A stretch of 64,000 nucleotides of DNA from Streptomyces sp. ICC1 (GTDB taxonomy: Bacteria > Actinomycetota > Actinomycetes > Streptomycetales > Streptomycetaceae), in NCBI RefSeq assembly GCF_003287935.1, contig NZ_CP030287.1, positions 3,562,267 to 3,626,266 on the forward strand, written 5' to 3'. The position numbers and the translations under genes are program-made. Below, one piece after another: positions 26,534-35,723 of this stretch; position 1 is the stretch's first letter; each line of letters begins with the position of its first letter. Below the pieces are notes generated by a model that made no database searches, had not been told where the DNA came from, and was given only the letters and a program-made list of their open reading frames with translations.

Positions 26534-27013
26534 TCAGTCCCGGGCCACTCCCTCGCGCCACAGGACGGTGACCGGCTTGCCGAGCGCGCGGGCGTAGGCC
26601 ACGATCTCGGCGGTGCCGCCGTGCCCGCGGGCCGGCAGGCCGTCCCAGACGGCGACGAGCCGGTCGCAGGAGTCGGCGATGTAGGTGCCGGCCGCGTAGT
26701 AGGCCTCGTCGGTGGAGCGGGCGAAGTCCATCCGGACCTCCTGGGTGGCCCGGCGCTTGAGCCCGAGGTAGCGGTCCAGGGCCTCCGGGCCCTCGAACCC
26801 CTCCTCGTAGTCCCCGCTGGGGATGACCACGGTGAGGTCCGCGCCGCATTCCAGGGCGATGACGGCGAACAGCTGGTCCGCTCCGTCGGCGAGGCTGGAG
26901 AGCGCCTCCAGCGGCCCCTCGTGGCTCCTCAGCACGGCGCGCAGGCCCTCTTCCACATGGCCGAGCACCTCTTCGGGAATCGAGCGGTGTCCGGTCACGC
27001 CGATTCGTTTCAT
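26534..27013 (-). CDS. SLOG-like nucleotide-binding protein
   Basis: A 159-residue Rossmann-like protein beginning MKRIGVTGHRSIPEEVL, with SSLADGADQLFAVIALECGA in the middle and GHGGTAEIVAYARALGKPVTVLW near the end. These motifs match the SLOG (Smf/LOG) superfamily, which is predicted to sense or make nucleotide ligands. The ATG at 27013 has GGGGGAGG eleven bases upstream. It lies 68 bases from the stop of the SLATT-like gene, on the opposite strand. The pairing suggests a ligand sensor with a membrane effector, but the convergent orientation means separate promoters. Confidence 0.75.
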   Translation of the reverse strand: MKRIGVTGHRSIPEEVLGHVEEGLRAVLRSHEGPLEALSSLADGADQLFAVIALECGADLTVVIPSGDYEEGFEGPEALDRYLGLKRRATQEVRMDFARSTDEAYYAAGTYIADSCDRLVAVWDGLPARGHGGTAEIVAYARALGKPVTVLWREGVARD

Positions 27014-27165
27014 TCGGAAACCTGCCTCCCCCGTGGGCACGGACGCCCTGGACATCCTCCCAGAAGGCGGGAGGACGTCCAGGGGTGCGGCGGGGGCGCG
27101 TGGGTCTTCGCGTGGACCCGCGCCCGGGTCCGCACGGGGGGCCGTGGCGGCGCTCGGCCCCCGTC

Positions 27166-28041
27166 CTAGTAGACGCTGACCCCGTAGGCGTTGAGCGCCT
27201 CGACGACGGGCTGGAAGAACGTGGTGCCGCCCGAGGAGCAGTTGCCGCTGCCGCCCGAGGTGAGGCCGACGGCGCGGGTCCCGGAGTAGAGCGGGCCGCC
27301 GCTGTCGCCGGGCTCGGCGCAGACGTTGGTCCGGATCATCCCGTAGACGATGTCGCCGCCGCCGTAGTTCACGGTGGCGTTGAGTCCGGTCACCTTGCCG
27401 CTGTGGGTTCCGGTGGTGGAGCCGCGCCGGGTCACGGACATGCCGTTGGTGGCGTTGACGGCGCTGGTGATGTCCTGGCTCCCGACGGTGCCGGGCGGGA
27501 CCGGGGAGTTGCTGGCGTACTTGATCAGGCCGTAGTCATTGGTCGGGAAGCTGGAGCCGACGGTGGACCCGACGACCGTGGTGTGCGCGGAGTTGGCCCA
27601 CCAGGTGCCCGCGCCGTCGGTGCAGTGGCCGGCGGTCAGGATGTAGTACGTGCTGCCGCTGCGCACGTTGAAGCCGAGCGAACAGCGCCAGCTGGAGGCG
27701 TAGATGGCATCTCCGCCGGAGAGCAGTTTGGTCAGCTTGCCGGGGGTCCGCTCGATGCGCAGCGCTGCCGCGTCCGTGCCGGCCTCGCGGCGGATCCTGG
27801 CGATGGCGGAGGCCGTGACGGTGGAGTCGGCGGTGACCACGAGGGTCCCCGTCGCGGGGTCGGTGTGCCAGGCGGTGCCGGCCACGTCGGCGCGCAGGAC
27901 CGAGGCGCCCACGGTGGCGAGCCGGTCGGCGCTGAGGCCGCCGTCGGCGTGCGCGGTGGCGGGTGCGGCGAGGGCGGCCACGGCGGCCATGCCGGTGGCC
28001 ACGGCGAAGAGCCTGGAGCCGATGATGCGGGTGATCCTCAC
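27166..28041 (-). CDS. Secreted S1 family serine protease (streptogrisin-like)
   Basis: A 291-residue preproprotein. The signal peptide is [20 protein letters not shown] with Ala-rich core and AHA cleavage region. A short pro-region follows, then a chymotrypsin-fold protease domain. The catalytic triad is visible as His in TAGHC, Asp in [11 protein letters not shown] and Ser in EPGDSGGPL. It is an S1E enzyme like streptogrisins and alpha-lytic protease, acting outside the cell on proteins. The GTG at 28041 has GGGAGG seven bases upstream, and the longer frame before it is non-coding. Confidence 0.93.
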   Translation of the reverse strand: MRITRIIGSRLFAVATGMAAVAALAAPATAHADGGLSADRLATVGASVLRADVAGTAWHTDPATGTLVVTADSTVTASAIARIRREAGTDAAALRIERTPGKLTKLLSGGDAIYASSWRCSLGFNVRSGSTYYILTAGHCTDGAGTWWANSAHTTVVGSTVGSSFPTNDYGLIKYASNSPVPPGTVGSQDITSAVNATNGMSVTRRGSTTGTHSGKVTGLNATVNYGGGDIVYGMIRTNVCAEPGDSGGPLYSGTRAVGLTSGGSGNCSSGGTTFFQPVVEALNAYGVSVY

Positions 28042-28186
28042 TTGTCGTCCTCCCGTTGGGGGATCGGGGGCCCGGCCGGTGTGGGGTGCCGGAGCCCGTG
28101 GAGGGCGGCCTGGGGTACGACGGGAACAAGGTGGTTCGACGTGCCCCTGACAAGCCCGGAGAGACGCTGTCGGGAGTGTGCTGGTG

Positions 28187-29008
28187 TCAGATGGCGGCAG
28201 CAAGGGCGCCTTTCAGCCGCCGCTCGCCCGCCGCGAGCGCGAAGGGCAGGGTGTTCCCGGGCGGCGGGAACGGGCACACGAAGTGGTCCGCGAAGGCGCA
28301 CGGCGGCAGCTGCACCCGGTTGAGGTCCACGGTGATCGAGCCGTCGGCCGCCGGGGTGCCGGGCCGCAGGAAGCGGAAGCGGTAGCTGGAACGCCCGCCG
28401 GTGGCATCCCCGATGACGGCCCAGAGACTGCCGTCCTCCGCGTCCACGGCCACCTGGAGCGTGTGGCGGTCGCCCTCGAAGTCGAAGCCGAGCTCGCCGC
28501 CGAGCCCGAGCCCGCGCGAGCGACCGTCGGCGTTCTCCACCTGGACGGTCCGCTCCTCGCCGTACGGGCGGAACTGCCCGGGCACCGAGTACGCCGGGTC
28601 GTACGGGCCCGCCTCGATCCCCGCGAAGGCCGTCCGGCCCGGGGCGGCGGGGTCGAAGACGCGGACCGCCCACTCCCCTTCGCGCCGGAGCACGACGAGC
28701 CGGACGCCCGCGGCGGCGGTGGTCCGGGAGCGCGAGGGCGGGGACCCGTCGGCGCCGAGTACGGCGTCCCCGGTGAAGGGCTCGCCGTCCAGGCTGATCC
28801 CGTCGCCCGGGGCAGCGGTCAGGGCCACCCCGCCGCCGGTGACGAGCCAGCGGCCCGGAACGGCCGGAATTCGACCTTCCGGGTAGTCGGCGAGCCAGTG
28901 GGTACCGGTCAGCGAAAGGGGTCCGTAGGGGGCGGACACCACGGCCACCCGGTGCTCGTGCCACCGCTCCCAGGCGGCGGCCGCGTCTTCTGCTTCGTCA
29001 GCGCTCAT
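28187..29008 (-). CDS. DUF1684 family protein
   Basis: A 273-residue cytoplasmic protein of the DUF1684 family. Visible motifs are [21 protein letters not shown] near the start and, at the end, the family's best-conserved part: [28 protein letters not shown] followed by [10 protein letters not shown]. The conserved Cys, His and Asn residues there suggest an active or metal site, but the function is unknown. The ATG at 29008 has GGAAGGG nine bases upstream. It is the second of three minus-strand genes between 27 and 30 kb. Confidence 0.88.
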   Translation of the reverse strand: MSADEAEDAAAAWERWHEHRVAVVSAPYGPLSLTGTHWLADYPEGRIPAVPGRWLVTGGGVALTAAPGDGISLDGEPFTGDAVLGADGSPPSRSRTTAAAGVRLVVLRREGEWAVRVFDPAAPGRTAFAGIEAGPYDPAYSVPGQFRPYGEERTVQVENADGRSRGLGLGGELGFDFEGDRHTLQVAVDAEDGSLWAVIGDATGGRSSYRFRFLRPGTPAADGSITVDLNRVQLPPCAFADHFVCPFPPPGNTLPFALAAGERRLKGALAAAI

Positions 29009-29097
29009 GCCGCTCAACCCTTCCACACCGCCGCCGCCGGAAACCGTCCGGTACGCCGTCCGGGCCTGCGCGGGGCCGTGACGTAGCTGAGGGACCC

Positions 29098-30237
29098 TCA
29101 GCAGCCGTCGCAGGGACAGCAGCAGCAGTCGCCGCACCCGCAGTCGCAGTTCCCGCAGCCGCAGTCGCAGTTGTTGCACCACGCTTCCTTCTTCTCACGG
29201 GACCACGGGCCCTCGTGGTCCGTGCAGCACAGCTGGCAGGTGCAGAACAGCCCGAGGGCCACCGCGCAGCCCGACAGCAGGTCGCGCCGCGGCTTGCGCG
29301 GAGGCGGCGGCGGGCCGAAGTCCATCGGGGGCGGGCCGAAGCCGCCCTGCCCGGCGGAGTCCGTCACCGTGTGGGAGCAGCTCGCGGTCCCGAAGGCCCG
29401 GTCCACCGAGGTGCGCAGCTCGTGCACCAGCAGCCGGTGGGCCAGGCCCGCGTCCGCGAACTCCACCTCGCGCAGTGCCAGCCGGATGCCCCGCAGGGCG
29501 TCGTCGCAGAGCCTGCGCGCCTCGGCGCGGGAGGTCCCGGTGGCGGTCAGCGGGTTCCAGGCGCCCGCCGCGGCGTCGCGGCCCTGGTCCTCGACGGCGT
29601 CCAGCAGGTGGGCGAGCCGGCCGAAGTAGCGGCCCGCCTCCGCGAGTGCGGGGGCGTTGCCTGGCCGTCCGGCGAGGGTCGCGGTATGGGCGAAGGCGGC
29701 GGCCGTCGCGGTCTCGGTCGGCTCGGTCACCACGAGCACCGGCGTGCCGGGGCCGGCCAGGGTCTCGATGCCCGCCTGCCGGTCCACGGCGTCGACGAGC
29801 ACGGCCGTGTCGAAGCCGACCGAGGCCCCGGTACGGGCGCCCGCCCGGTCCCAGCCCCGGGCCACCCGGCGCGCCGCGAGGGCGATGGGGGCGCGGGCCA
29901 ACAGCCCGTCCCGGTCGGCCACGTGGTCGCGCACCTTCGCGGAGGCCAGGACGAGCGAGACGGCGGCGGCGAGCCTCGCCCCCTCGCCCTCGGCGACCGG
30001 GGCCGTGCGCATCCCGCGCAGTGGACAGGGGCCCGCGGTGCGGCGGCCGCTCGCGGCCGGACCGGACTGAGCCTCCGTCAGAACGGAGACGAGCAGCCCG
30101 TCGTAGTTGGTCACGATCCTCGCGAACTGGCCGTGGTCCCCGCGAAGTGCCAGGCAAAGCCCGCAGAGATGGGCCATCCACTCCGTCTTGAAACGCTCCC
30201 CCAGCCGGTGCGTGCAAGGTCTGACGATGCCGAACAT
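29098..30237 (-). CDS. DUF5685 family protein with a Cys-rich tail
   Basis: A 379-residue protein that begins MFGIVRPCTHRLGERFKTEWMAHLCGLCLALRGDHG. The Cys-His spacing (C...H....CGLC) suggests metal binding, as in the DUF5685 family. The middle is Ala-rich and helical. A Pro-rich linker (FGPPPMDFGPPPPPRKPRR) follows, then a hydrophobic stretch with CTCQLCC. The last ~30 residues are mostly Cys, Gly and Asp in repeats (CDCGCGNCDCGCGD, CCCCPC). The function is unknown; metal storage or an iron-sulfur role are possibilities. The ATG has GGGGGAG upstream. Confidence 0.85.
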   Translation of the reverse strand: MFGIVRPCTHRLGERFKTEWMAHLCGLCLALRGDHGQFARIVTNYDGLLVSVLTEAQSGPAASGRRTAGPCPLRGMRTAPVAEGEGARLAAAVSLVLASAKVRDHVADRDGLLARAPIALAARRVARGWDRAGARTGASVGFDTAVLVDAVDRQAGIETLAGPGTPVLVVTEPTETATAAAFAHTATLAGRPGNAPALAEAGRYFGRLAHLLDAVEDQGRDAAAGAWNPLTATGTSRAEARRLCDDALRGIRLALREVEFADAGLAHRLLVHELRTSVDRAFGTASCSHTVTDSAGQGGFGPPPMDFGPPPPPRKPRRDLLSGCAVALGLFCTCQLCCTDHEGPWSREKKEAWCNNCDCGCGNCDCGCGDCCCCPCDGC

Positions 30238-30520
30238 GGTGCTCCCCCGTGTGTCATACGCGTGCTCGACGGGCATCGTAGCGAGCACGGCCCTTCACCC
30301 GTACGTCCCCGTCGGTCACCCGTACGGCGGCACTGGTCGTATTTTCACTCAGTCAGCAGCGGTACCCGCCTGGATCCTTGACCGTGCAACGGATGTTCTG
30401 CACCAGTACCGTCACGAAACCCCTGCGCGGCGACTATCCACTTGGCGCGTTGTCAGCATCATGGACGACGATAGGAACGCGGAAGAGAAGACAGACTGAC
30501 CGCGATGAAAGGAGGCGTCC

Positions 30521-30973
30521 ATGGGTTCGGTGCGCAAGGCGAGTGCCTGGCTGGGTCTCGTAGAGGACAGCGACGACGAGCGTTACTACGACGACGACTA
30601 CGCGGAGGCCCCGCAGGGGGGTTCGGTGGTCGGCCCCGGCGAGCAGTGGGTCACCGACCCGCGCGTCAAGGTGGCGTCGGAGTCCGCCGTCGATCAGGGC
30701 CGCCGCATCGCGACGGTCACTCCGGACGGTTTCCGTGACGCGCGCGGCATCGGCGAGCTGTTCCGGGACGGCGTCCCGGTCATCGTGAACCTGTCGTCGA
30801 TGGACCCCGGCGACGCGAAGCGCGTGGTCGACTTCGCGGCCGGTCTGACCTTCGGCCTGCGCGGTTCGATCGAGCGGGTGGCGACCAGGGTCTTCCTGCT
30901 GACCCCGGCCGACACCCAGGTCGTGAGCGGTGAGTCCGGTGGCCGCTCGCGTGACTTCTTCAACCAGAGCTGA
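30521..30973 (+). CDS. SepF-like cell division protein
   Basis: A 150-residue SepF-family protein. The N-terminus ([20 protein letters not shown]) resembles SepF's membrane-targeting helix, an acidic Tyr-rich linker follows (YYDDDY), and the SepF domain covers about residues 58-135 ([48 protein letters not shown]). SepF links FtsZ to the membrane at the septum. Streptomyces carry one SepF in the division cluster plus SepF-like paralogues; this one is outside any dcw cluster, so it is probably a paralogue. The ribosome site AAAGGAGG is strong. Confidence 0.9.
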   Translation: MGSVRKASAWLGLVEDSDDERYYDDDYAEAPQGGSVVGPGEQWVTDPRVKVASESAVDQGRRIATVTPDGFRDARGIGELFRDGVPVIVNLSSMDPGDAKRVVDFAAGLTFGLRGSIERVATRVFLLTPADTQVVSGESGGRSRDFFNQS

Positions 30974-30991
30974 GGCCGGGCCCTCACCGGC

Positions 30992-32161
30992 CTAACGGAA
31001 AGCGTCGAGCCCGGTGAGCGCCTTGCCCAGCACCAGCTGGTGCATCTCGACGGTGCCCTCGTAGGTGAGGACCGATTCGAGGTTGGTGGCGTGCCTCATG
31101 ACGGGGTACTCGAGGGAGATCCCGTTGGCACCGAGGATCGTCCGCGCGGTGCGGCAGATGTCGATGGCCTCGCGGACGTTGTTGAGCTTGCCGAAACTGA
31201 TCTGCTCCGGTCGCAGCGTGCCCGCGTCCATGCGCCGGCCCAGGTGGTGGGCGAGCAGGATGCCCTTGTGGAGCTCCAGTGCCATGTCCGCCAGCTTGGC
31301 CTGGGTGAGCTGGAACCCGCCGATCGGCCGGCCGAACTGCTCGCGCGTCTTCGCGTAGTCCAGCGCCGCCTCGAAGCTGGCGCGCGCCGCGCCCATGGAT
31401 CCCCACACGATCCCGTACCGCGCGTGGCTGAGGCAGCCGAGCGGCCCCTTGAGGCCCCTGACGCCCGGGAGCACCGCGTCGGCGGGCAGCCGTACATCGT
31501 CCAGGACCAGCTCGCTGGTCACCGAGGCGCGCAAGGACCACTTGTGCTTGATCTCGGGCGCGGAGAAGCCGGCGGTGTCCGTGGGCACGGCGAACCCGCG
31601 GATCCCCTCGTCGGTCTGCGCCCACACCACGGCCACCGACGCGACGCTCCCGTTGGTGATCCACATCTTGCGCCCGCTGAGCACCCAGTCGGTGCCCTCG
31701 CGCTTGGCGTGCGTGCGCATCGCGCCCGGGTCGGAGCCGACGTCCGGCTCGGTCAGCCCGAAGCAGCCGATGAGCTCGCCGGCGGCCATGCCGGGCAGCC
31801 AGCGCTGCTTCTGCTCCTCGGAGCCGTACTTCCAGATCGCGTACATCGCGAGCGATCCCTGTACGGAGACCAGGGAGCGGATCCCGGAGTCGGCGGCCTC
31901 CAGCTCCAGACAGGCGAGCCCGTACTGGACGGCGCTGGCGCCCGCGCAGCCGTATCCCTCGAGGGACATCCCGAGGGCCCCGAGTGCGCCGAGCTCCTTG
32001 GCGAGCTCGCGGATGCCGGGCAGCTCGCCGTTCTCGTACCACTCGGCGATGTGCGGCAGCACGCGGTCCGCGGCCCAGCCGCGGACGGTGTCCCGGATGG
32101 CGAGGTCCTCGGGGGTGAGGAGCTCGTCGAGCCCGAGCGGATCGGTGGGAACGAAGGACAC
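30992..32161 (-). CDS. Acyl-CoA dehydrogenase, glutaryl-CoA dehydrogenase type
   Basis: A 389-residue FAD enzyme that dehydrogenates an acyl-CoA thioester. Motifs include CFGLTEPDVGSDPGAM, KMWITNGSVASVAVVWAQT and the C-terminal TYEGTVEMHQLVLGKALTGLDAF with the catalytic Glu. The last pattern and the LLTPEDLAIRDTVRGWA start fit the glutaryl-CoA dehydrogenase subgroup (lysine/tryptophan breakdown) better than general acyl-CoA dehydrogenases. The GTG start at 32161 has AGGAGG six bases upstream. The frame upstream of it is non-coding and antisense-like. It is convergent with the SepF-like gene, with stops only 18 bases apart. Confidence 0.92.
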   Translation of the reverse strand: MSFVPTDPLGLDELLTPEDLAIRDTVRGWAADRVLPHIAEWYENGELPGIRELAKELGALGALGMSLEGYGCAGASAVQYGLACLELEAADSGIRSLVSVQGSLAMYAIWKYGSEEQKQRWLPGMAAGELIGCFGLTEPDVGSDPGAMRTHAKREGTDWVLSGRKMWITNGSVASVAVVWAQTDEGIRGFAVPTDTAGFSAPEIKHKWSLRASVTSELVLDDVRLPADAVLPGVRGLKGPLGCLSHARYGIVWGSMGAARASFEAALDYAKTREQFGRPIGGFQLTQAKLADMALELHKGILLAHHLGRRMDAGTLRPEQISFGKLNNVREAIDICRTARTILGANGISLEYPVMRHATNLESVLTYEGTVEMHQLVLGKALTGLDAFR

Positions 32162-32257
32162 GGAGCGCCTCCTGGCAGGCCGGACGGTGAAACCTAGCGC
32201 TGCAAGTTTGTCGTCGCCCCGGCCCCGGGTCCACCCCCGGTTTCGGCGGCGCCCCCG

Positions 32258-32322
32258 CCCGGCCGGATCCCGGCGGCCGCCCGCCCGGTGCCGCGGCAGG
32301 CGGCCGCCGGGATCCGGCCGGG
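32258..32322 (-). terminator. Terminator of the MFS gene
   Basis: Perfect 24-bp inverted repeat with a 17-base loop, starting at the base next to the MFS stop codon. It has no U-tract but is one of the longest perfect stems here. It separates the exporter from the acyl-CoA dehydrogenase gene downstream. Confidence 0.75.
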
Positions 32323-34041
32323 TCAGGCCGGGTGGCCGAGCGCCGGGTCGCGCTCGGCATCGGCCGAGCTCTGGGCCGGAATCCGCGCGCCCCCGCCCGG
32401 AGCCGCGACGGCGCCCGACATCCCGGCGCCCACCCCGGTCCCCGGCTGCGCGGGCACGCGCAGCGGCTCGGGCTCGGCGCTCTCCATCGTCCTCGGCAGC
32501 TTCAGCGCCATCGCGGCCCCCGCGAACAGCAGCCCGGCGCTCACCACCAGCGTCACGTGGAGCCCGTGCACGAAGGAGTGCCGGGCCGCCGCGTACAGCG
32601 AGTCCCCCGCGGGACCGCCCAGGCGCGCGGCGATCTGGTAGGCCTCGCCCAGCGAGTGTGCGGCGCCCCGCGATTCGGCGGCGCTCACCCCCGGCACACC
32701 GGCCAGCCCGGGCGCGTAGGCCGCGTTCATCACGCTGCCCAGCAGGGCGATGCCCATCCCGGCGCCCAGCTGGTACGAGGTCTCGCCTATCGAGGCCGCG
32801 CCGCCGGCGGTGGCCGCCGGAGCCTCGCTCAGCATCGACTCGTAGGCGGCGAACAGCGTGGTCTGCAGCCCGAAGCCGAGCAGGACGAAGCCGACCGTCA
32901 GGAGCACCGGCCGGTCGTGCTGGCCCATGAAGGTCAGCAGCAGCACGGCGAGGGCGGTCAGCACGAAGCCCAGCGAGACCATTCGGCGCGGCCCGGTCCG
33001 GGCCAGCGTGTACGAGCCGGTCGCGCCCGCCGCCATCGCGGCGAAGGTGAGCGGCAGCAGCCGCAGCCCGGTCTCCAGCGGGCTCAGGTGCAGCACCAGC
33101 TGGAGGTACTGGACGGCGATCAGTTCGAGGCCGACGAGCGCGAGCATGGCCAGGACGATGCAGCCCACGGACGTGGTGAAGGCGGGCCGGGAGAACATCC
33201 GCATGTCGATCAGCGGGTGCGCGCGCCGCTTCTGGCGGCGTACGAAGAGCACCAGCAGCGCCGCGCCGAGCAGCAGCGGGACCAGCGCCTCGGCATCGGC
33301 GAGCTGGCGCTCGGCACCGATCCGCTTGACGCCGAGGACCGCGCCGAGCACGCCTGCGGCGGCCATGAGCGCGCCGAGCACGTCCCAGGGCCCGTCGCAG
33401 GACCCCTTGGACTCGGGCAGCAGCCACCGGCCGAGCGGCAGGAGCATGATCATCAGCGGGATGTTGATGAGGAAGACCGAGCCCCACCAGAAGTGCTGGA
33501 CGAGGAAGCCGCCGAGGACCGGTCCGCCGGCCGCGCCGATGGCGGCGACGGCGGTCCAGATGCCGATGGCCAGCGCCCGCTCGCGCCGGTCGGGGAAGAC
33601 CTGGCGCAGGATCGACAGGGTGGCCGGCATGATCATCGCGCCGCCGACGCCGAGCAGGGCGCGGGCGGCGATGAGGATCTGGGCGCTGTCGGCGAGGGCG
33701 GCGACGGCCGAGGCCGCGCCGAAGAGCCCGTAGCCGAGGAGCAGGACCCGGCGCCGGCCCACGCGGTCACCGAGGGTGCCGAAGAGGATCAGGAGGGCGG
33801 CGCAGACGAGCGGGTAGGCGTCGACGATCCACAGCAGCTCCATCGGGCCGGGCCGCAGGTCTTCGGTGACGGAGGGCACGGCGACGTGCAGGATCGTCGC
33901 GTCGAGCGCGACGAGCACCAGGCTGACGCACAGGACGCCCAGGACGGCCCAGCGGTTGGCCCCGCCGGAGGCCGCGCCGAGTCGCCGCAGTCGCTGCCGG
34001 GGGGAAGGGTTCCTGTCGTCGGCCGTGTTCGTCCCCGACAT
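32323..34041 (-). CDS. MFS drug exporter, DHA2 (14-TM) family
   Basis: A 572-residue membrane protein with about 14 hydrophobic segments, the DHA2/EmrB-QacA type that exports drugs or cations by proton antiport. Motifs are LDATILHVAVPSV (TM1 motif D1), GTLGDRVGRRRVLLLG (motif A) and GGPVLGGFLVQ (motif C, antiporter). The last ~55 residues are a Pro/Ala/Gly-rich cytoplasmic tail. The ATG at 34041 has GGGAGG seven bases upstream. No regulator gene is adjacent. Confidence 0.92.
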   Translation of the reverse strand: MSGTNTADDRNPSPRQRLRRLGAASGGANRWAVLGVLCVSLVLVALDATILHVAVPSVTEDLRPGPMELLWIVDAYPLVCAALLILFGTLGDRVGRRRVLLLGYGLFGAASAVAALADSAQILIAARALLGVGGAMIMPATLSILRQVFPDRRERALAIGIWTAVAAIGAAGGPVLGGFLVQHFWWGSVFLINIPLMIMLLPLGRWLLPESKGSCDGPWDVLGALMAAAGVLGAVLGVKRIGAERQLADAEALVPLLLGAALLVLFVRRQKRRAHPLIDMRMFSRPAFTTSVGCIVLAMLALVGLELIAVQYLQLVLHLSPLETGLRLLPLTFAAMAAGATGSYTLARTGPRRMVSLGFVLTALAVLLLTFMGQHDRPVLLTVGFVLLGFGLQTTLFAAYESMLSEAPAATAGGAASIGETSYQLGAGMGIALLGSVMNAAYAPGLAGVPGVSAAESRGAAHSLGEAYQIAARLGGPAGDSLYAAARHSFVHGLHVTLVVSAGLLFAGAAMALKLPRTMESAEPEPLRVPAQPGTGVGAGMSGAVAAPGGGARIPAQSSADAERDPALGHPA

Positions 34042-34357
34042 GCATGTACCTCCCAGGTGGTCCCTCGCACTCGGCGGACCAGCGTCTTCGGGCCACTGGG
34101 GGCCCTACGGGGTCCGGCGTCGACACGCGAGTGAAGGGTCAGCGTACGCGAGTTCGGCTGTCCGACACGTGGTCAAGCTCTCATCCCGGCACGGGCCGGG
34201 ATGTGGTGTGCGCCACTCGTTTCACGCCATCCCTCCTCACCCGCGGGTGCGCGCGCACGTCCGCGCGCAGGTCCGCACGCACGTGTACACGCACGCCCGC
34301 GCCCGCCGGTTCTCGGCCGCGCGCGTCTGCTCGGGCCCGCCCTCGCCCTCGATAATC
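34042..34357. other. Intergenic region with alternating purine-pyrimidine tract
   Basis: 316 bases between two divergent genes. Bases 34247-34310 are rich in GCGCGCACG, GCACGCACGTGTACACGCACG and similar alternating purine-pyrimidine steps, the kind of sequence that can adopt Z-DNA under supercoiling. No gene is supported here. It must contain the promoters of the MFS exporter and the glycosyltransferase. Confidence 0.5.
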
Positions 34358-35473
34358 ATGCCCGTGAAAGATCTTGGATTCCGTCGGGCCGCGCCCGCCC
34401 TGGCCGTCTTCGCCGCGGTGCGGCTGTTCGGGCTGGCCGTGCTCGCGGTGTGGGGGGCGGCGGCCGACAGCAGTGCGCACACGCTGCTCTCGGCGCGCTG
34501 GGACTCCCTCTGGTACGCCCGCATCGCCACCGAGGGGTACGGGTACGAGATCGCGCTCCCGAACGGTGACGTCCACTCCAACCTGGCCTTCTTCCCCCTG
34601 ATGCCCTGGCTGGAGCGGCTCGTCTCGGCCGTCACCGGGCTCGGCCACGGATCCGCGGGCCTGGTGGTGTCGGCGCTCGCCGGGCTCGCGGCGGCCTGGG
34701 GGATCTTCGCGGTCGGCGACCTGCTCCACGGCCGCCGGGCCGGGGTCCTCGCCGTCGCGCTCTGGGCCGCGCTGCCCGTCGCGGTCGTGCAGTCGATGGC
34801 GTACAGCGAGTCGCTGTTCACCGCGCTCGCCGTCTGGAGCCTGTACGGGGTCCTGCGCGGGCACTGGCTCGGCGCCGGCCTGCTCGCGGCCGGGGCGGGG
34901 CTGACCCGCCCGGTCGGGGCGGCGGTGGTCGCGGCGGTGTGGGTGGGCGCCGCCCTGGCCGCCCGGCGCGGGGAGCGCTCCTGGCGGGCGGCGGCGGGCG
35001 CCCTGCTGGCCCCGCTCGGCGCGGCGGGCTACGTGCTGTGGGTCGGCGCCCGCACCGGCGGCGGCCCGATCGGCTACCTGGACGTGCAGGCCGGCTGGGG
35101 CAACGGCTTCGACGGCGGCCTGGCCTTCGCCCGGTTCATCGGGGCGCGCCTGGCCTCGCCGGCCTTCCCCGCCGGGATCGGGCTGATCGCGGGGGTCGCG
35201 CTCGTGGTGTGGCTGTACGTGCTCTGCGTACGGCGGCGCCAGCCCGTGCCGCTGCTGGTGTACTGCGGGATCGTGGTGGCGCTGGCCCTGTGCGCGTCCG
35301 GGTACTTCGGCTCCAAGCCCCGGCTGCTGCTGCCCGCCTTCCCGCTGCTCTTCCCACCGGCGGCGGCGCTGGCCCGGTGGCGGCCCGGCCGGGCGGCCGC
35401 GGCGCTCGGCGCGCTGGCCGCGGCCTCGGCGGTGTACGGGGCCTTCTGGCTGAACGGCTCGGGACCTCCATAG
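34358..35473 (+). CDS. PIG-V/mannosyltransferase-like integral membrane protein
   Basis: A 371-residue membrane protein with around nine hydrophobic segments. Early motifs RWDSLWYARIATEGY and NLAFFPLMPWLERL are typical of GT-C glycosyltransferases of the PIG-V/GT39-like group, where the acidic residues after TM1 bind a lipid-linked sugar. A role in protein or lipid mannosylation at the membrane is likely (inference). The start is uncertain. ATG 34358 lies right after GATAAT. If that hexamer is the -10 element, transcription would begin near GTG 34364, giving a leaderless message with a start two codons later. Confidence 0.82.
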   Translation: MPVKDLGFRRAAPALAVFAAVRLFGLAVLAVWGAAADSSAHTLLSARWDSLWYARIATEGYGYEIALPNGDVHSNLAFFPLMPWLERLVSAVTGLGHGSAGLVVSALAGLAAAWGIFAVGDLLHGRRAGVLAVALWAALPVAVVQSMAYSESLFTALAVWSLYGVLRGHWLGAGLLAAGAGLTRPVGAAVVAAVWVGAALAARRGERSWRAAAGALLAPLGAAGYVLWVGARTGGGPIGYLDVQAGWGNGFDGGLAFARFIGARLASPAFPAGIGLIAGVALVVWLYVLCVRRRQPVPLLVYCGIVVALALCASGYFGSKPRLLLPAFPLLFPPAAALARWRPGRAAAALGALAAASAVYGAFWLNGSGPP

Positions 35474-35592
35474 GGGGCCGAGATCACGGAATGGATCGTT
35501 CCGCTCCATCTTTGAGCAAAGTAATTGACCCGCACTCATAAATCCCGGATAAGTATGCGAAGAAATGGGCCGGACCTTGGACTGGACCACCT

Positions 35593-35614
35593 CCAACCAA
35601 AGGCCAACCAAAGG
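35593..35614. repeat. Tandem 11-bp repeat, two copies
   Basis: CCAACCAAAGG occurs twice head to tail in the 250-base gap before the PAP2 gene. It could be a two-site operator; nothing else supports a role. Confidence 0.5.
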
Positions 35615-35723
35615 CGGAATGCCGGGAATTAAGTCCCGCGTGAGACCAACTCCACATCACATGGTCATCACAAAGCCCGCGATTCGACCGGGGTGCGCAT
35701 CGGCGCGCGGTAACGTCGATTGA

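Noticed and set aside
21993..26849. Open frame of 1618 codons on the minus strand antisense to fxsT and the SLATT gene
   Set aside because: The reverse strand has TPR and P-loop motifs in the right frame; this one is a shadow of third-position GC bias.
30992..33487. A single 831-codon minus-strand frame joining the acyl-CoA dehydrogenase with upstream sequence
   Set aside because: The part above 32161 crosses a 24-bp terminator stem and is an out-of-frame reading of the MFS gene. The real start is the GTG at 32161 with AGGAGG.
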